DNA of 42,399 nucleotides from Gammaproteobacteria bacterium (lineage in GTDB: Bacteria > Pseudomonadota > Gammaproteobacteria > Steroidobacterales > Woeseiaceae). Each line of letters opens with the position of its first letter. The stretch's first letter is position 1. This document shows positions 18,479 through 27,539 of this stretch, one piece after another. Location of the stretch: NCBI GenBank assembly GCA_018677555.1, contig JAHHOT010000040.1, forward strand, positions 1 through 42,399, written 5' to 3'. A model generated the notes under the pieces. That model saw only the letters and a list, made by a program, of their open reading frames with translations, had not been told where the DNA came from and did not search any database. The position numbers were made by a program, and so were the translations under genes.

Positions 18479-20506
18479 TTAGCTGAGCAATTCGTTTGCG
18501 ACGTCGAGCACCTTGCCGACGGAAAAGCCGAAATGTTCGAAGAGTTCATTCGCGGGTGCGGATGCGCCGAAGGTGTCAATGCCGATTACACGACCTGAAG
18601 GGCCCGCATAACGCCACCATAGCGCGGTCACGCCCGCCTCGATCACGATGCGCTTCGTGACGTCCGCCGGAAGTACCGCATCGCGATATTCCTCCGGCTG
18701 CGCCTCGAACAGCTGGGTGCACGGCAACGACACCACGCGTACCGAAACACCCTTGGCCTCAAGGTCCTCCGCGGCCCGCTGTGCCAGCGCGACCTCCGAG
18801 CCCGTCGCGATCAGCAGCAGGTCCGGCGCCGTCGCCGAATCCCGCAATACGTAGCCGCCGCGCGCGATATCGGCAATCTGCGTCCTGCTGCGCTGTTGAT
18901 GCGGCAGCCCTTGCCGTGTAAGCACCAGGCTCGTCGGCCCGTCACTGCGTTCAATGGCATCTTTCCAGGCCACGGCGGTTTCGACCGTGTCACAGGGTCG
19001 CCAGACACGCATATTCGGCATGATCCGCAAGCTCGCGATGTGTTCGACCGGCTGATGCGTCGGCCCGTCTTCGCCAAGACCGATCGAATCGTGGGTGTAA
19101 ACGAAAATGTTCTGCGCCTGCATCAGCGCCGCCATGCGCAGCGCGTTGCGCGCGTAGTCCGAAAACGTGAGGAAAGTACCGCAGTACGGCATCACTCCGC
19201 CGTGCAGATTCATGCCATTGCAGATCGCAGACATGCCAAATTCGCGAACACCGAAGTAGATGTAATTGCCCGACGCATCGTCACCGGTGATCACTTTGGA
19301 ACCGTTGTGCAACGTCAGGTTGGAGCCGGTGAGGTCGGCCGAGCCGCCGGCAAGTTCCGGCAACACCGGCGCAAACGCGTTGAGCGCAACGAGCGAAGCC
19401 TTGCGTGTGGCCATGTCGGCGCCCTGCTCGTCGATTGCAGCGATCGCCCGTTCGGCGAATTCGGACCAGCCTTCCGGCAGCTCGCCGCGCATGCGACGCT
19501 CGAGCTCCGACGCCAGCTCGGGGTGCGCTGCACGATACCTGGCGAACAGCTCGTCCCAGGCGGCCTCGTAAGAATTACCGCGTTCGCTGGCGTCCCAGCC
19601 ACGGCGAATGTCGTTCGGAATTTCGAACGGCGGGTATTCCCAGTCGAGTGCGTGCCGACTCGCAGCAACTTCATCCTCCCCGAGCGGCGCGCCGTGTGTG
19701 CTCGCACTACCCTGCTTGTTCGGCGCCCCGAATCCGATGATGGTTTTGCAGCAAATCAGCGTCGGTCTTGCGCTATCGTCGACGGCAGCATCGATGGCCC
19801 GCGATATTGCTTCGGGATCGTGGCCGTCGACATTGTCGATCACCTGCCAGCCGTAGGACTCGAATCGCTTTGCCGTATCGTCGGAAAACCAGCCGGCGAC
19901 CTCGCCGTCGATCGAGATGCCATTGTCGTCGTAGAAGCAGATCAGCTTGCCCAGTCTCAGGGTGCCGGCGAGCGAACACGCCTCATGGGAAATCCCCTCC
20001 ATGAGGCAGCCGTCGCCCAGGAATACCCAGGTGCGATGATCGACGACCGGAAAATCGGGCCGATTGAAGTTGGCCGCCAGCATGCGTTCGGTGAGCGCCA
20101 TACCGACGGCGTTGGTCACTCCCTGCCCGAGCGGACCCGTTGTGGTCTCGATGGCCAGCTCCGGTTCACGCTCCGGATGCCCCGCGGTGCGGTAGCCTAA
20201 CTGGCGGAAGTTGCGGAGTTCGTCCATCGACAGGTCGTAGCCGGCGAGATGCAGCAGGCTGTACAGCAACATCGACCCGTGACCGTTCGACAGCACGAAG
20301 CGGTCGCGGTCAATCCACTGCGGATTTCCGGGGTTGTGCTTGAGGTAGTCGTTCCAAAGGACCTCGGCAATGTCTGCCATGCCCATGGGCGCGCCCGGAT
20401 GGCCGGAGTTCGCGGCCTGGACTGCGTCCATGCTGAGTGCGCGAATGGCATTGGCAAGATCACGCCGGGCAGGCTGGCCGGCAACAGAAGACGGGTGTGT
20501 GGACAT
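18479..20506 (-). CDS. tkt: Transketolase
   Basis: 675 residues. The TPP-binding domain contains [18 protein letters not shown], the conserved [32 protein letters not shown], and the [13 protein letters not shown] motif for Mg-TPP. The pyrimidine domain holds [17 protein letters not shown] and [19 protein letters not shown]. The C-terminal domain has [13 protein letters not shown]. Transketolase moves two-carbon units between sugar phosphates in the non-oxidative pentose phosphate or Calvin cycle. It is first in the tkt-gap-pgk transcription unit and divergent from metK. Confidence 0.97.
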   Translation of the reverse strand: MSTHPSSVAGQPARRDLANAIRALSMDAVQAANSGHPGAPMGMADIAEVLWNDYLKHNPGNPQWIDRDRFVLSNGHGSMLLYSLLHLAGYDLSMDELRNFRQLGYRTAGHPEREPELAIETTTGPLGQGVTNAVGMALTERMLAANFNRPDFPVVDHRTWVFLGDGCLMEGISHEACSLAGTLRLGKLICFYDDNGISIDGEVAGWFSDDTAKRFESYGWQVIDNVDGHDPEAISRAIDAAVDDSARPTLICCKTIIGFGAPNKQGSASTHGAPLGEDEVAASRHALDWEYPPFEIPNDIRRGWDASERGNSYEAAWDELFARYRAAHPELASELERRMRGELPEGWSEFAERAIAAIDEQGADMATRKASLVALNAFAPVLPELAGGSADLTGSNLTLHNGSKVITGDDASGNYIYFGVREFGMSAICNGMNLHGGVMPYCGTFLTFSDYARNALRMAALMQAQNIFVYTHDSIGLGEDGPTHQPVEHIASLRIMPNMRVWRPCDTVETAVAWKDAIERSDGPTSLVLTRQGLPHQQRSRTQIADIARGGYVLRDSATAPDLLLIATGSEVALAQRAAEDLEAKGVSVRVVSLPCTQLFEAQPEEYRDAVLPADVTKRIVIEAGVTALWWRYAGPSGRVIGIDTFGASAPANELFEHFGFSVGKVLDVANELLS

Positions 20507-20757
20507 TTATCGTGGACCCTGGGTGGTCTCGCGTTATGGTTCGTTTTTGGGGTGCAGAGCGGTCAGTTTCGCCATCGGGTGCCGCCCCGAAGACGCGCAT
20601 TTTCCCTGTTTAGCTGACGGGCCGCAAGGGAGCCGCGGACCGTAAAGCGTACTTTATTCACGCGAATACCCGATTACGCAGCATATCTGTGCATGGTGTC
20701 TGGCGAAATCGATAGGTTAGAATAGGCGGTTTGACCAACCATCGGCGATCAACTCGT
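20507..20757. promoter_or_regulatory. Divergent tkt/metK intergenic region
   Basis: The 251-bp gap between the divergent tkt and metK starts must hold promoters for both. On the metK side a -10-like TAGAAT lies at 20718-20723, about 35 bp before the ATG at 20758, with no convincing -35. I looked for SAM- or SAH-riboswitch consensus and do not recognise one. Nothing else stands out. Confidence 0.3.
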
Positions 20758-21918
20758 ATGTCCAGTTCTTACCTGTTTACCTCTGAATCCGTTTCCGAGG
20801 GTCACCCTGACAAGATTTCAGACCAGATTTCGGATGCCGTCCTCGACGCCATCATCGAACAGGATCCGGCGGCACGCGTCGCCTGCGAAACCATGGTCAA
20901 GACCGGCATGGTGGTCGTCGCCGGCGAGGTTACGACCTCCGCCTGGGTCGATATCGAAGAACTGGCACGCAAGACGGTTCTCGAGATCGGGTACAACGAT
21001 TCCCACATGGGCTTCGACGGCGCGTCCTGCGCGGTGCTCAATGCGCTCGGCAAACAATCGCCCGACATTGCGCAGGGCGTCGATCGCGAGGATGCGGAAA
21101 GACAGGGTGCGGGCGACCAGGGCCTGATGTTCGGCTACGCTACCAACGAAACCGAGGTATTGATGCCTGCGCCGATCACCTACGCCCACCGCCTGGTGCG
21201 GCGCCAGGCCGAAGTCCGCAAAAACGGCGTGCTGCCGTGGTTGCGACCCGACGCCAAGAGCCAGGTGACGTTTCGTTACGAGAATGAGCGCCCGATCGGC
21301 ATCGATGCCGTGGTCCTGTCGTCACAGCATCACGCCGATGTTTCCATGGAGACGCTGCGAGAGGGCGTGATGGAGGAAATCATCAAGCCCGTGCTGCCGG
21401 CCGAATGGGTCACGAAGGACACGCTGTACCACATCAACCCGACCGGCCGGTTCGAGATCGGCGGCCCCATGGGCGACTGCGGCCTGACCGGACGCAAGAT
21501 CATTGTGGATACATACGGTGGCTCGGCACGCCACGGCGGCGGTGCGTTTTCCGGCAAGGACCCCTCGAAGGTCGATCGTTCCGCCGCCTACGCCTGCCGC
21601 TACGTTGCCAAAAACATCGTTGCCGCAGGCCTGGCGGAGCGCTGCGAACTCCAGGTGTCGTATGCCATCGGTGTCGCTGAACCAACGTCGATCAGCGTGC
21701 ATACCTTCGGTACCGGCAAGGTCAGCGAGGAACGCCTTACCCTGCTGATCCGCGAAAACTTCGACCTGCGACCCTACGGCATACTCAAGATGCTCGATCT
21801 TGTCCGGCCGATCTACCGGCCAACGGCGGCATACGGTCATTTCGGGCGTCAGGACATCGAACTCAGTTGGGAAAAGACAGACAAAGCCGAGGAACTCCGG
21901 GGCGCCGCAGCTGCCTGA
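20758..21918 (+). CDS. metK: S-adenosylmethionine synthase
   Basis: 386 residues from the ATG at 20758 ([20 protein letters not shown]). An in-frame TTG 27 bases upstream gives a less family-like start. Signature motifs are [14 protein letters not shown], the [16 protein letters not shown] phosphate-binding segment, [14 protein letters not shown], and [19 protein letters not shown]. The enzyme makes S-adenosylmethionine from methionine and ATP and releases PPi and Pi. It lies 69 bp upstream of ahcY, so together they supply SAM and remove the SAH product. Confidence 0.97.
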   Translation: MSSSYLFTSESVSEGHPDKISDQISDAVLDAIIEQDPAARVACETMVKTGMVVVAGEVTTSAWVDIEELARKTVLEIGYNDSHMGFDGASCAVLNALGKQSPDIAQGVDREDAERQGAGDQGLMFGYATNETEVLMPAPITYAHRLVRRQAEVRKNGVLPWLRPDAKSQVTFRYENERPIGIDAVVLSSQHHADVSMETLREGVMEEIIKPVLPAEWVTKDTLYHINPTGRFEIGGPMGDCGLTGRKIIVDTYGGSARHGGGAFSGKDPSKVDRSAAYACRYVAKNIVAAGLAERCELQVSYAIGVAEPTSISVHTFGTGKVSEERLTLLIRENFDLRPYGILKMLDLVRPIYRPTAAYGHFGRQDIELSWEKTDKAEELRGAAAA

Positions 21919-21987
21919 GCCCTGCTACCACACGACCCGTCTACAAACCGTTCACAAACAGATTCAGCCATTCGAAGGGAGATTCCC

Positions 21988-23301
21988 ATGAGCAGCGAAC
22001 CCGTTGCCATCAATAACGAAGATTATAAAGTCGCAGACATCAGCCTTGCTGACTGGGGCCGCAAGGAAATTGCGATTGCAGAAACCGAGATGCCGGGACT
22101 CATGGCGTTGCGCGAGGAATTCGGCGCGCAGCAACCGCTGGCCGGCGTTCGTCTGACCGGCTGCCTGCACATGACCATTCAGACCGCCGTGCTGATAGAA
22201 ACGCTTACCGCGCTGGGTGCCGAAGTCCGCTGGTCTTCGTGCAATATTTTCTCGACCCAGGACCACGCTGCGGCGGCAATCGCTGCATCCGGTGTCCCGG
22301 TTTTCGCCTGGAAAGGTGAAACCGAGGAAGAATACTGGTGGTGCGTCGAACAAACGATTACCGGGAGGGACGGCTGGCGTCCCAACATGATTCTGGACGA
22401 CGGCGGCGACCTGACCCTCGTGATGCACGAGCAGCACCCGGAGCTCATGCGCGACGTGAGGGGCCTGTCCGAGGAAACCACGACGGGCGTCAAACGGCTT
22501 TACGATATGCAGAAAGACGGTTCGCTGATGTGCCCCGCCATCAACGTCAACGATTCGGTAACCAAATCGAAGTTCGACAATCTTTATGGCTGTCGCGAGT
22601 CACTGGTAGACGGAATCAAGCGCGCGACCGACGTGATGATTGCGGGCAAGAAAGCCATCGTCTGCGGCTATGGTGACGTTGGCAAGGGATGCGCACAGTC
22701 GTTGCGCGGTCTCGGTGCCACGGTCTGGATCACGGAGGTCGATCCGATTTGTGCATTGCAGGCTGCAATGGAGGGTTACCCGGTCGTGGAGTTCGACGAA
22801 GTTTGCGACCAGGCTGATATCGTCGTCACGGCAACCGGCAACTACCATGTCGTCAGCGGGCCGCAGATGGACCGCATGAAGAACCAGGCTATCATCTGCA
22901 ACATCGGCCATTTCGACAACGAGATCGACGTCGCCTATCTGCGCCAGTACGAGTGGGAAAACATCAAGCCACAGGTGGACCACATCGTATTTCCCGACGG
23001 CAAGCGCATCATCCTGCTGGCCGAGGGACGCCTGGTGAATCTCGGTTGCGCGACCGGCCACCCGAGTTTCGTCATGTCGAACTCGTTCACGAACCAGGTA
23101 CTCGCTCAGATCGAATTGTGGAACAACGCCGACAACTACGAACGCGAGGTTTACGTGTTGCCCAAGCATCTCGACGAAAAAGTAGCGGCGCTGCATCTCG
23201 ATCGCATCGGCGCACGCCTCACTCGGCTCAGTGACGAGCAAGCCGACTACCTGGGGGTATCCGCGGACGGTCCGTTCAAGCCTGAGCTTTATCGCTACTA
23301 G
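21988..23301 (+). CDS. ahcY: Adenosylhomocysteinase (SAH hydrolase)
   Basis: 437 residues. The SAH-binding N-terminus has [21 protein letters not shown] and [16 protein letters not shown]. The NAD-binding motif [17 protein letters not shown] and the substrate segment [22 protein letters not shown] are exact family hallmarks. The C-terminus FKPELYRY is canonical. The enzyme reversibly splits S-adenosylhomocysteine into adenosine and homocysteine. The SD GGGAG sits just upstream of the ATG. The gap from metK holds no structure I recognise as an SAH riboswitch. No metF follows in this window, although it often does in proteobacteria. Confidence 0.98.
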   Translation: MSSEPVAINNEDYKVADISLADWGRKEIAIAETEMPGLMALREEFGAQQPLAGVRLTGCLHMTIQTAVLIETLTALGAEVRWSSCNIFSTQDHAAAAIAASGVPVFAWKGETEEEYWWCVEQTITGRDGWRPNMILDDGGDLTLVMHEQHPELMRDVRGLSEETTTGVKRLYDMQKDGSLMCPAINVNDSVTKSKFDNLYGCRESLVDGIKRATDVMIAGKKAIVCGYGDVGKGCAQSLRGLGATVWITEVDPICALQAAMEGYPVVEFDEVCDQADIVVTATGNYHVVSGPQMDRMKNQAIICNIGHFDNEIDVAYLRQYEWENIKPQVDHIVFPDGKRIILLAEGRLVNLGCATGHPSFVMSNSFTNQVLAQIELWNNADNYEREVYVLPKHLDEKVAALHLDRIGARLTRLSDEQADYLGVSADGPFKPELYRY

Positions 23302-23365
23302 CGGCGCTTGCGGCGCTGCGTTGGCCTGATCTGAAGCAAAACGCTATTATCGAGTCAACGCAGGG

Positions 23366-23389
23366 CCAGCACCGGCTGACCGGTGCTGG
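23366..23389 (+). other. Perfect 10-bp hairpin between ahcY and cpdA
   Basis: Arms CCAGCACCGG (23366-23375) and CCGGTGCTGG (23380-23389) flank the tetraloop CTGA, and the flanking G-C pair (23365/23390) makes 11 base pairs. No T-tract follows, so simple intrinsic termination is unlikely. It sits 30 bp before the probable cpdA start and could affect initiation there or protect the ahcY message end. The role is inference. Confidence 0.5.
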
Positions 23390-23419
23390 CGCGCTACATC
23401 GCAAGCGAGTCACAACACT

Positions 23420-24202
23420 ATCGACGACCAGCCCGAACCCGCCCGGGTACTGCACCTTACGGACCCGCACCTGTTCGCCGATTCGGAAGCGAGTCTGCGT
23501 GGCACGGTCACCCGTTCATCGTTGCAATCGGTACTGAACCACTTTCAGCAGTCGGCATGGCCAGCGCAGCTTGTCGCGGTCACCGGTGACATCATCCAGG
23601 ACGACAGTCGCGAGGCCTACGAACGCTTTCGCGCAATGCTGCAACCGCTCGGCCTGCCGGTTTATTGTGTGCCCGGCAATCACGACGTACGCAGCCTCAT
23701 GCAGGAGGTGTTATCGGAACCGCCGTTTTACTATTGCGCGGCACTCGATGTCGGGAACTGGCTCGTCGCCGGCATCGACAGCTGTGTCAGCAGCAGCGCA
23801 GGTGGTTGCATTGCGGATGCGGAGCTAACGCGACTGGAGAATCTTCTCGGCGACACCGGGGCCGAACACGTCATGATATGCCTGCATCACCCGCCATTGC
23901 CGATGGGCAGCCGCTGGCTCGATTCCGTCGGCCTGGATAACGCCGCAGAATTCCTGGATCTGATCGCACAGTTCCCGACCGTGCGGATCGCCGTTTTCGG
24001 CCACGTGCATCAGAACTTCGACGAGATGCACGGCGGGATTCGGATTGTCGGCACGCCCTCGACCTGCCGACAGTTCGAACCCGGCAGCATCGAGTTTGCC
24101 GTCGATCAAAAACCGCCGGCGTACCGGCGATTTTCGTTGCACGCCGATGGTCGCATCGACGACGAACTGGTCTGGCTGCAGGACGCAACGCCAGGTGCCT
24201 GA
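23420..24202 (+). CDS. CpdA-like 3',5'-cyclic-nucleotide phosphodiesterase (non-canonical start)
   Basis: About 260 residues if translation begins at ATC 23420. The calcineurin-like metallophosphatase motifs are all present: the first metal motif TDPHLF, then GDIIQD, PGNHD, HHPPLP and GHVHQNF. This matches CpdA, which hydrolyses cAMP. The frame is open from 23330, after a TGA at 23327, but has no ATG, GTG or TTG before 23522. That TTG would remove the essential DPH motif. ATC at 23420 gives IDDQPEPARVLHLTDPHLF, close to the family N-terminus, and CTG at 23450 is another option. Rare initiation, a G-to-C sequence error or a disabled gene are all possible. The 3' end overlaps the TraB-like gene by 8 bp. 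Confidence 0.72.
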   Translation: MDDQPEPARVLHLTDPHLFADSEASLRGTVTRSSLQSVLNHFQQSAWPAQLVAVTGDIIQDDSREAYERFRAMLQPLGLPVYCVPGNHDVRSLMQEVLSEPPFYYCAALDVGNWLVAGIDSCVSSSAGGCIADAELTRLENLLGDTGAEHVMICLHHPPLPMGSRWLDSVGLDNAAEFLDLIAQFPTVRIAVFGHVHQNFDEMHGGIRIVGTPSTCRQFEPGSIEFAVDQKPPAYRRFSLHADGRIDDELVWLQDATPGA

Positions 24203-25091
24203 TACGCGACGCAGCCTGGCTCGCATGCTTGCCGTTGCCCTGCTTGCCGTGGCGTCCACGGCGGCGGCCGATAGCGGACATCCACTGCCGTTGTGGCAGA
24301 TCAACGGCCACGGCAACTCGGTGTTTCTGCTCGGCTCCGTGCACCTGTTGCGCGCCAGCGATCATCCCCTGCCGTCAGCGATCGATGCAGCCTACCAGGA
24401 GGCAGAACGACTGGTGATGGAACTCGACATGGATGACATCGACCCACTGACAACGCAGGCCGTCGTCGCCGAGCTGAGCGCAATCACGGATGGTCGCTCG
24501 CTGAGTGATCTGCTCGGGCAACGGCGCTACGCGAACGTCGAAAAAGAATCCCGGAAACTGGGAATCTCGCTCGACATGTTTGCCCGTTCCGAACCGTGGT
24601 ACGTCGCGATAAGCATCGAGCAGCTGATGCTGATGCGCGCCGGCCTGACCCAGGAGCATGGCGTAGAGGCGCATTTCGTCGGCAAGGCAGCGGCGGACGG
24701 CAAGGAAATTATCGGGCTGGAAACGATTCGCCAGCAGCTGGGCCTGCTCGATGGCCTGTCCATGCCGGCTCAGCGCAATTTATTGGCACAGGTGCTCGAG
24801 GAGAGTGCGGACCTGCAGAGCAGCATGGCGGCACTGATCCGCGCGTGGCGCCATGGCGACACCGGCTATCTCGAGCAGAACATGCTGGCCGAGATGAAAA
24901 GACACCGCGAGCTGTACCGCACCATCGTGGTCGACCGCAACAAGGACTGGGTACGGCAGATTGGCCGCTATCTCGGCAGGAAAGACGACTACCTCGTCAT
25001 CGTCGGTGCACTGCACCTGATCGGTGACGATGGCGTGCCGGCAATGCTGGCGCAGCGCGGTCACGACGTCGTGCAACTGCAACAGCAGTAG
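24195..25091 (+). CDS. TraB/GumN family protein, exported
   Basis: 298 residues from a GTG at 24195, giving a good signal peptide (MPDTRRSLARMLAVALLAVASTAAA). An ATG at 24225 would start inside the same hydrophobic stretch. Family hallmarks are WQINGHGNSVFLLGSVHLL near the N-terminus, QEHGVEAHFVGKA in the middle, and VGALHLIGDDG with ML-QRGHDVVQL at the end. The two GxxH motifs (GSVH and GALH) are the putative metal-binding residues shared with TIKI-type metalloproteases. Function in bacteria is poorly known. The gene overlaps the cpdA stop by 8 bp, so the two are probably translated together. Confidence 0.85.
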   Translation: MPDTRRSLARMLAVALLAVASTAAADSGHPLPLWQINGHGNSVFLLGSVHLLRASDHPLPSAIDAAYQEAERLVMELDMDDIDPLTTQAVVAELSAITDGRSLSDLLGQRRYANVEKESRKLGISLDMFARSEPWYVAISIEQLMLMRAGLTQEHGVEAHFVGKAAADGKEIIGLETIRQQLGLLDGLSMPAQRNLLAQVLEESADLQSSMAALIRAWRHGDTGYLEQNMLAEMKRHRELYRTIVVDRNKDWVRQIGRYLGRKDDYLVIVGALHLIGDDGVPAMLAQRGHDVVQLQQQ

Positions 25092-25120
25092 TGGCCATAT
25101 GGACAAGCGCTCCTGGCAGC

Positions 25121-25272
25121 TTGTTGAAAAACGCAGTTTTTCGGCAGGCTGCGACCGGCACAGGGATGTGCCGGCATTTTCGATGGCTGTAAGCCATTGA
25201 AAATATGAGCTAACTGAAAACCACGTTTTTCAGTTGGCGACGTTGAAAAAGCCATGGATGGCTTTTTCAACA
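25121..25272. repeat. 152-bp element of four hairpins with inverted ends (MITE-like)
   Basis: The ends TGTTGAAAAA (25122-25131) and TTTTTCAACA (25263-25272) are exact reverse complements. Between and including them are four stem-loops. The first is CCGGCAC (25155-25161) with GTGCCGG (25168-25174). The second pairs 13-base arms 25176-25188 and 25192-25204 with one wobble. The third is AACTGAAAA (25212-25220) with TTTTCAGTT (25227-25235). The fourth is a perfect 14-base stem, 25242-25255 with 25258-25271. No coding potential is seen. It separates the convergent TraB-like gene and rubredoxin and may also serve as a bidirectional terminator. It resembles a miniature transposable or REP-type element. 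The identity is inference. Confidence 0.7.
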
Positions 25273-25277
25273 GACTA

Positions 25278-25442
25278 CTAGACTTCTACCATCTCGAAGT
25301 CTTCCTTGCCCGCGCCGCAATCAGGACAACGCCAGGACAGCGGAACGTCGTCCCAGCGCGTCCCCGCTGCGATGCCGGACTCCGGATCGCCCTGTTCCTC
25401 GTCATAGATATATCCGCAGGTCAGGCACATGTACGTCTTCAT
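25278..25442 (-). CDS. Rubredoxin
   Basis: 54 residues from the ATG at 25442 (MKTYMCLTCGYIYDEEQG). A longer open frame upstream, toward 25697, has no similarity and runs over the hemL start. The two iron-binding pairs CLTCG and CPDCG and the conserved PESGIAAGTRWDDVP and WRCPDCGAGKEDFE give an unmistakable one-iron rubredoxin. It carries single electrons, for instance to alkane hydroxylases or rubredoxin-oxygen oxidoreductases, but neither partner is encoded here. It is divergent from hemL, 109 bp apart. Confidence 0.95.
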   Translation of the reverse strand: MKTYMCLTCGYIYDEEQGDPESGIAAGTRWDDVPLSWRCPDCGAGKEDFEMVEV

Positions 25443-25551
25443 ACGCGAAACTTGTCTCGAATGGCCGCCGCTGTCAAATTTCCGGCGCCAATGCGCTGGT
25501 CGCTGCCGGTCAGCGGTTTCGTCCCCCGGCGCGCTTCGGTAGCATGCGCTT

Positions 25552-26820
25552 ATGAGTGATATCGACGAAGCACGCAAGTACATCGCCGGCGGTGTCAATT
25601 CGCCCGTGCGGGCATTCAAAGCCGTTGGCGGCGAGCCGGTGTTCATCAAAAGCGCCAGCGGTGCGTGGCTGACCACGGAAGATGGCCGGCGGCTCATTGA
25701 CTATGTCGGATCCTGGGGACCGATGATCGTGGGGCACGCCCATCCCGAGGTCGTTGCCGCGGTCGTGGAATGTGCAAAGTCGGGGCTCAGTTTCGGCGCG
25801 CCGACGGCGATCGAGACCGAATTTGCGCGCAAGCTTTGCAGCCTGATGCCCTCGATGGAGCGGCTGCGCATGGTGAGTTCCGGCACAGAAGCGACGATGA
25901 GTGCGATTCGCCTGGCGCGCGGCTTTACCGGACGGGACAAGATCGTCAAGTTCGACGGCTGCTACCACGGGCATTCCGATTCACTGTTGATCAATGCCGG
26001 TTCCGGTGCCCTGACACTGGGCGTGCCGAGCTCTCCGGGCGTTCCCGCAAGCCTCGCCCGGGACACCGTGACGCTGGATTTCAATGATGCTGCTTCGGTT
26101 GAGCAGGCTTTTTCCGACATCGGCGAGGAAATCGCCTGCGTCATCGTCGAACCGGTCGCGGGCAACATGAACATGGTGCTACCGGTGCCGGGCTTTCTCG
26201 AAACAGTTCGCCGCGAATGCACCAAGCACGGTGCTTTGCTCATCTTCGACGAAGTGATGACCGGTTTCCGGGTGGCCAGGGGCGGCGCACAGGAATTGTT
26301 CGACGTCACGCCCGACCTGACGACCCTTGGCAAGATCATCGGCGGCGGGCTGCCCGCTGCTGCATTCGGCGGTCGAGCAGATGTCATGGCGCAGCTCGCG
26401 CCGGACGGGCCGGTATACCAGGCCGGCACGCTGTCCGGAAATCCACTTGCCATGACCGCGGGCCTCACAACGCTGCGCATCGTTGAGCAGCAGGGCTTCT
26501 ACGAATCGTTGGGTGACAAGACAGCGCGACTGACGACAGGGCTCGAAGAAGCCGCTCAGTCCGCCGGCATCGCCCTGGCGACCGCTTCACTCGGCGGCAT
26601 GTTCGGCTTCGTTTTTTCCGACGAGGACGTGATTCGCAGTTTCGCGCAGGTGCAGGCGGCCGACATCGATCGATTCACGCGTTTCTTCCAGGGCATGCTG
26701 GCGGAAAACGTCTACCTGGCGCCGTCGGCATTCGAGGCCGGTTTCGTTTCCGCGGCTCACGGCGACGCCGAAATAGCGCACACGGTCGCGGCGGCGGAAC
26801 GCGTATTTGCCGCGCTGTGA
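25552..26820 (+). CDS. hemL: Glutamate-1-semialdehyde 2,1-aminomutase
   Basis: 422 residues. It begins [22 protein letters not shown], slightly shorter before the [10 protein letters not shown] signature than E. coli HemL. Features include [44 protein letters not shown], and the PLP lysine Lys261 in [12 protein letters not shown]. The C-terminus [14 protein letters not shown] is typical. It is a PLP-dependent enzyme that converts glutamate-1-semialdehyde to 5-aminolevulinate, the committed intermediate for haem, sirohaem and B12. Its stop lies 4 bp from that of the convergent LON-domain gene. Confidence 0.96.
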   Translation: MSDIDEARKYIAGGVNSPVRAFKAVGGEPVFIKSASGAWLTTEDGRRLIDYVGSWGPMIVGHAHPEVVAAVVECAKSGLSFGAPTAIETEFARKLCSLMPSMERLRMVSSGTEATMSAIRLARGFTGRDKIVKFDGCYHGHSDSLLINAGSGALTLGVPSSPGVPASLARDTVTLDFNDAASVEQAFSDIGEEIACVIVEPVAGNMNMVLPVPGFLETVRRECTKHGALLIFDEVMTGFRVARGGAQELFDVTPDLTTLGKIIGGGLPAAAFGGRADVMAQLAPDGPVYQAGTLSGNPLAMTAGLTTLRIVEQQGFYESLGDKTARLTTGLEEAAQSAGIALATASLGGMFGFVFSDEDVIRSFAQVQAADIDRFTRFFQGMLAENVYLAPSAFEAGFVSAAHGDAEIAHTVAAAERVFAAL

Positions 26821-26824
26821 CGGC

Positions 26825-27409
26825 CTAGCGCGTCTCCGGCCCGCGGACCGAGTTCAACACTTCTTTCATCATTTGCAGGCGGCGAACCGGGTCATCCAGT
26901 TCCAGGCAGGATTGCTTGTCTTCCGGACTGATCGGCAAGATTTCCGCGAATCGATAGCCGACCCAGCCAGCGTCCTCGTAGTGTCGCTCCATCGACTCGT
27001 AGAGGCGGCCGAGATCGTCGAGAACGCCGGACAGGATGTGGGCAAGCGGCCGATACTCCTCCGGCAACGCCAGCGATTCCTCGGAGGTCAACAGCTCGAT
27101 ATCGCCGATGTTGAGCCCGTCCGGCTGCCGGAAACTCGAGATGAGGCGAAAGCGACGACCGCCGACTGCCGTGATGCCCAGCAGTCCGTCGCTGCCTTGA
27201 TACCAGTCAACGATGCGCGCGAGCGTGCCCACGTCGTAGGTTGAGGCCGGGCCGGCTTCGCTGCCATTCCTGATGAGCAGCACACCGAATTCGCTGTTGT
27301 CGCGTACACAGCGACCGATCATGTCGATGTATCGCGGTTCGAATATCCTGAGCGGCAACGGGCCACCGGGATACAGAACGGTCCGTAGCGGAAACAGGGG
27401 TACCTGCAC
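26825..27409 (-). CDS. LON substrate-binding domain protein (peptidase S16 N-domain only)
   Basis: 194 residues from a GTG at 27409, chosen because the product begins VQVPLFPLRTVLYPGG, the standard LON-domain N-terminus. A GTG at 27457 would add 16 unrelated residues. Conserved features are LPLRIFEPRYIDMIGRC, FGVLLI, and the GRRFRLIS strand. The helical C-terminal part contains LQMMKEVLNSV. There is no ATPase or protease domain, so this is a stand-alone substrate-recognition domain of unknown role. Such proteins are common in proteobacteria. The gene follows mpl on the same strand, 130 bp downstream, and probably has its own promoter. Confidence 0.88.
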   Translation of the reverse strand: MQVPLFPLRTVLYPGGPLPLRIFEPRYIDMIGRCVRDNSEFGVLLIRNGSEAGPASTYDVGTLARIVDWYQGSDGLLGITAVGGRRFRLISSFRQPDGLNIGDIELLTSEESLALPEEYRPLAHILSGVLDDLGRLYESMERHYEDAGWVGYRFAEILPISPEDKQSCLELDDPVRRLQMMKEVLNSVRGPETR

Positions 27410-27481
27410 GTCTTGATTACCTGATCTGTTGTATGTGCGTAGCGACGCGTTCCACACGCCAATGCAATCTGCTATTAATTA

Positions 27482-27487
27482 AGTATA
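27482..27487 (-). promoter_or_regulatory. Possible -10 box for the LON-domain gene
   Basis: On the minus strand this reads TATACT, one base from consensus. It lies in the 130-bp gap downstream of mpl, and a transcript starting near 27474 would carry a leader of about 65 bases before the GTG at 27409. No convincing -35 is found at 17 bp. Confidence 0.3.
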
Positions 27488-27539
27488 GATCGACCGCACT
27501 GGAGCGCGAGCAAAAGCGCGACATTGTTACATTTGTGGT

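Noticed and set aside
18896-20200. 434-codon open frame opposite tkt
   Set aside because: Lies entirely within transketolase on the other strand; no domain is recognisable, and long antisense frames are expected in GC-rich DNA.
20507-21987. SAM or SAH riboswitch upstream of metK or ahcY
   Set aside because: I looked for the consensus elements but found no match in the 251-bp gap or the 69-bp metK-ahcY gap.
25443-25697. Longer rubredoxin with an 85-residue N-terminal extension
   Set aside because: The extension overlaps the divergent hemL start and has no similarity to rubredoxins; the 54-residue form is complete.
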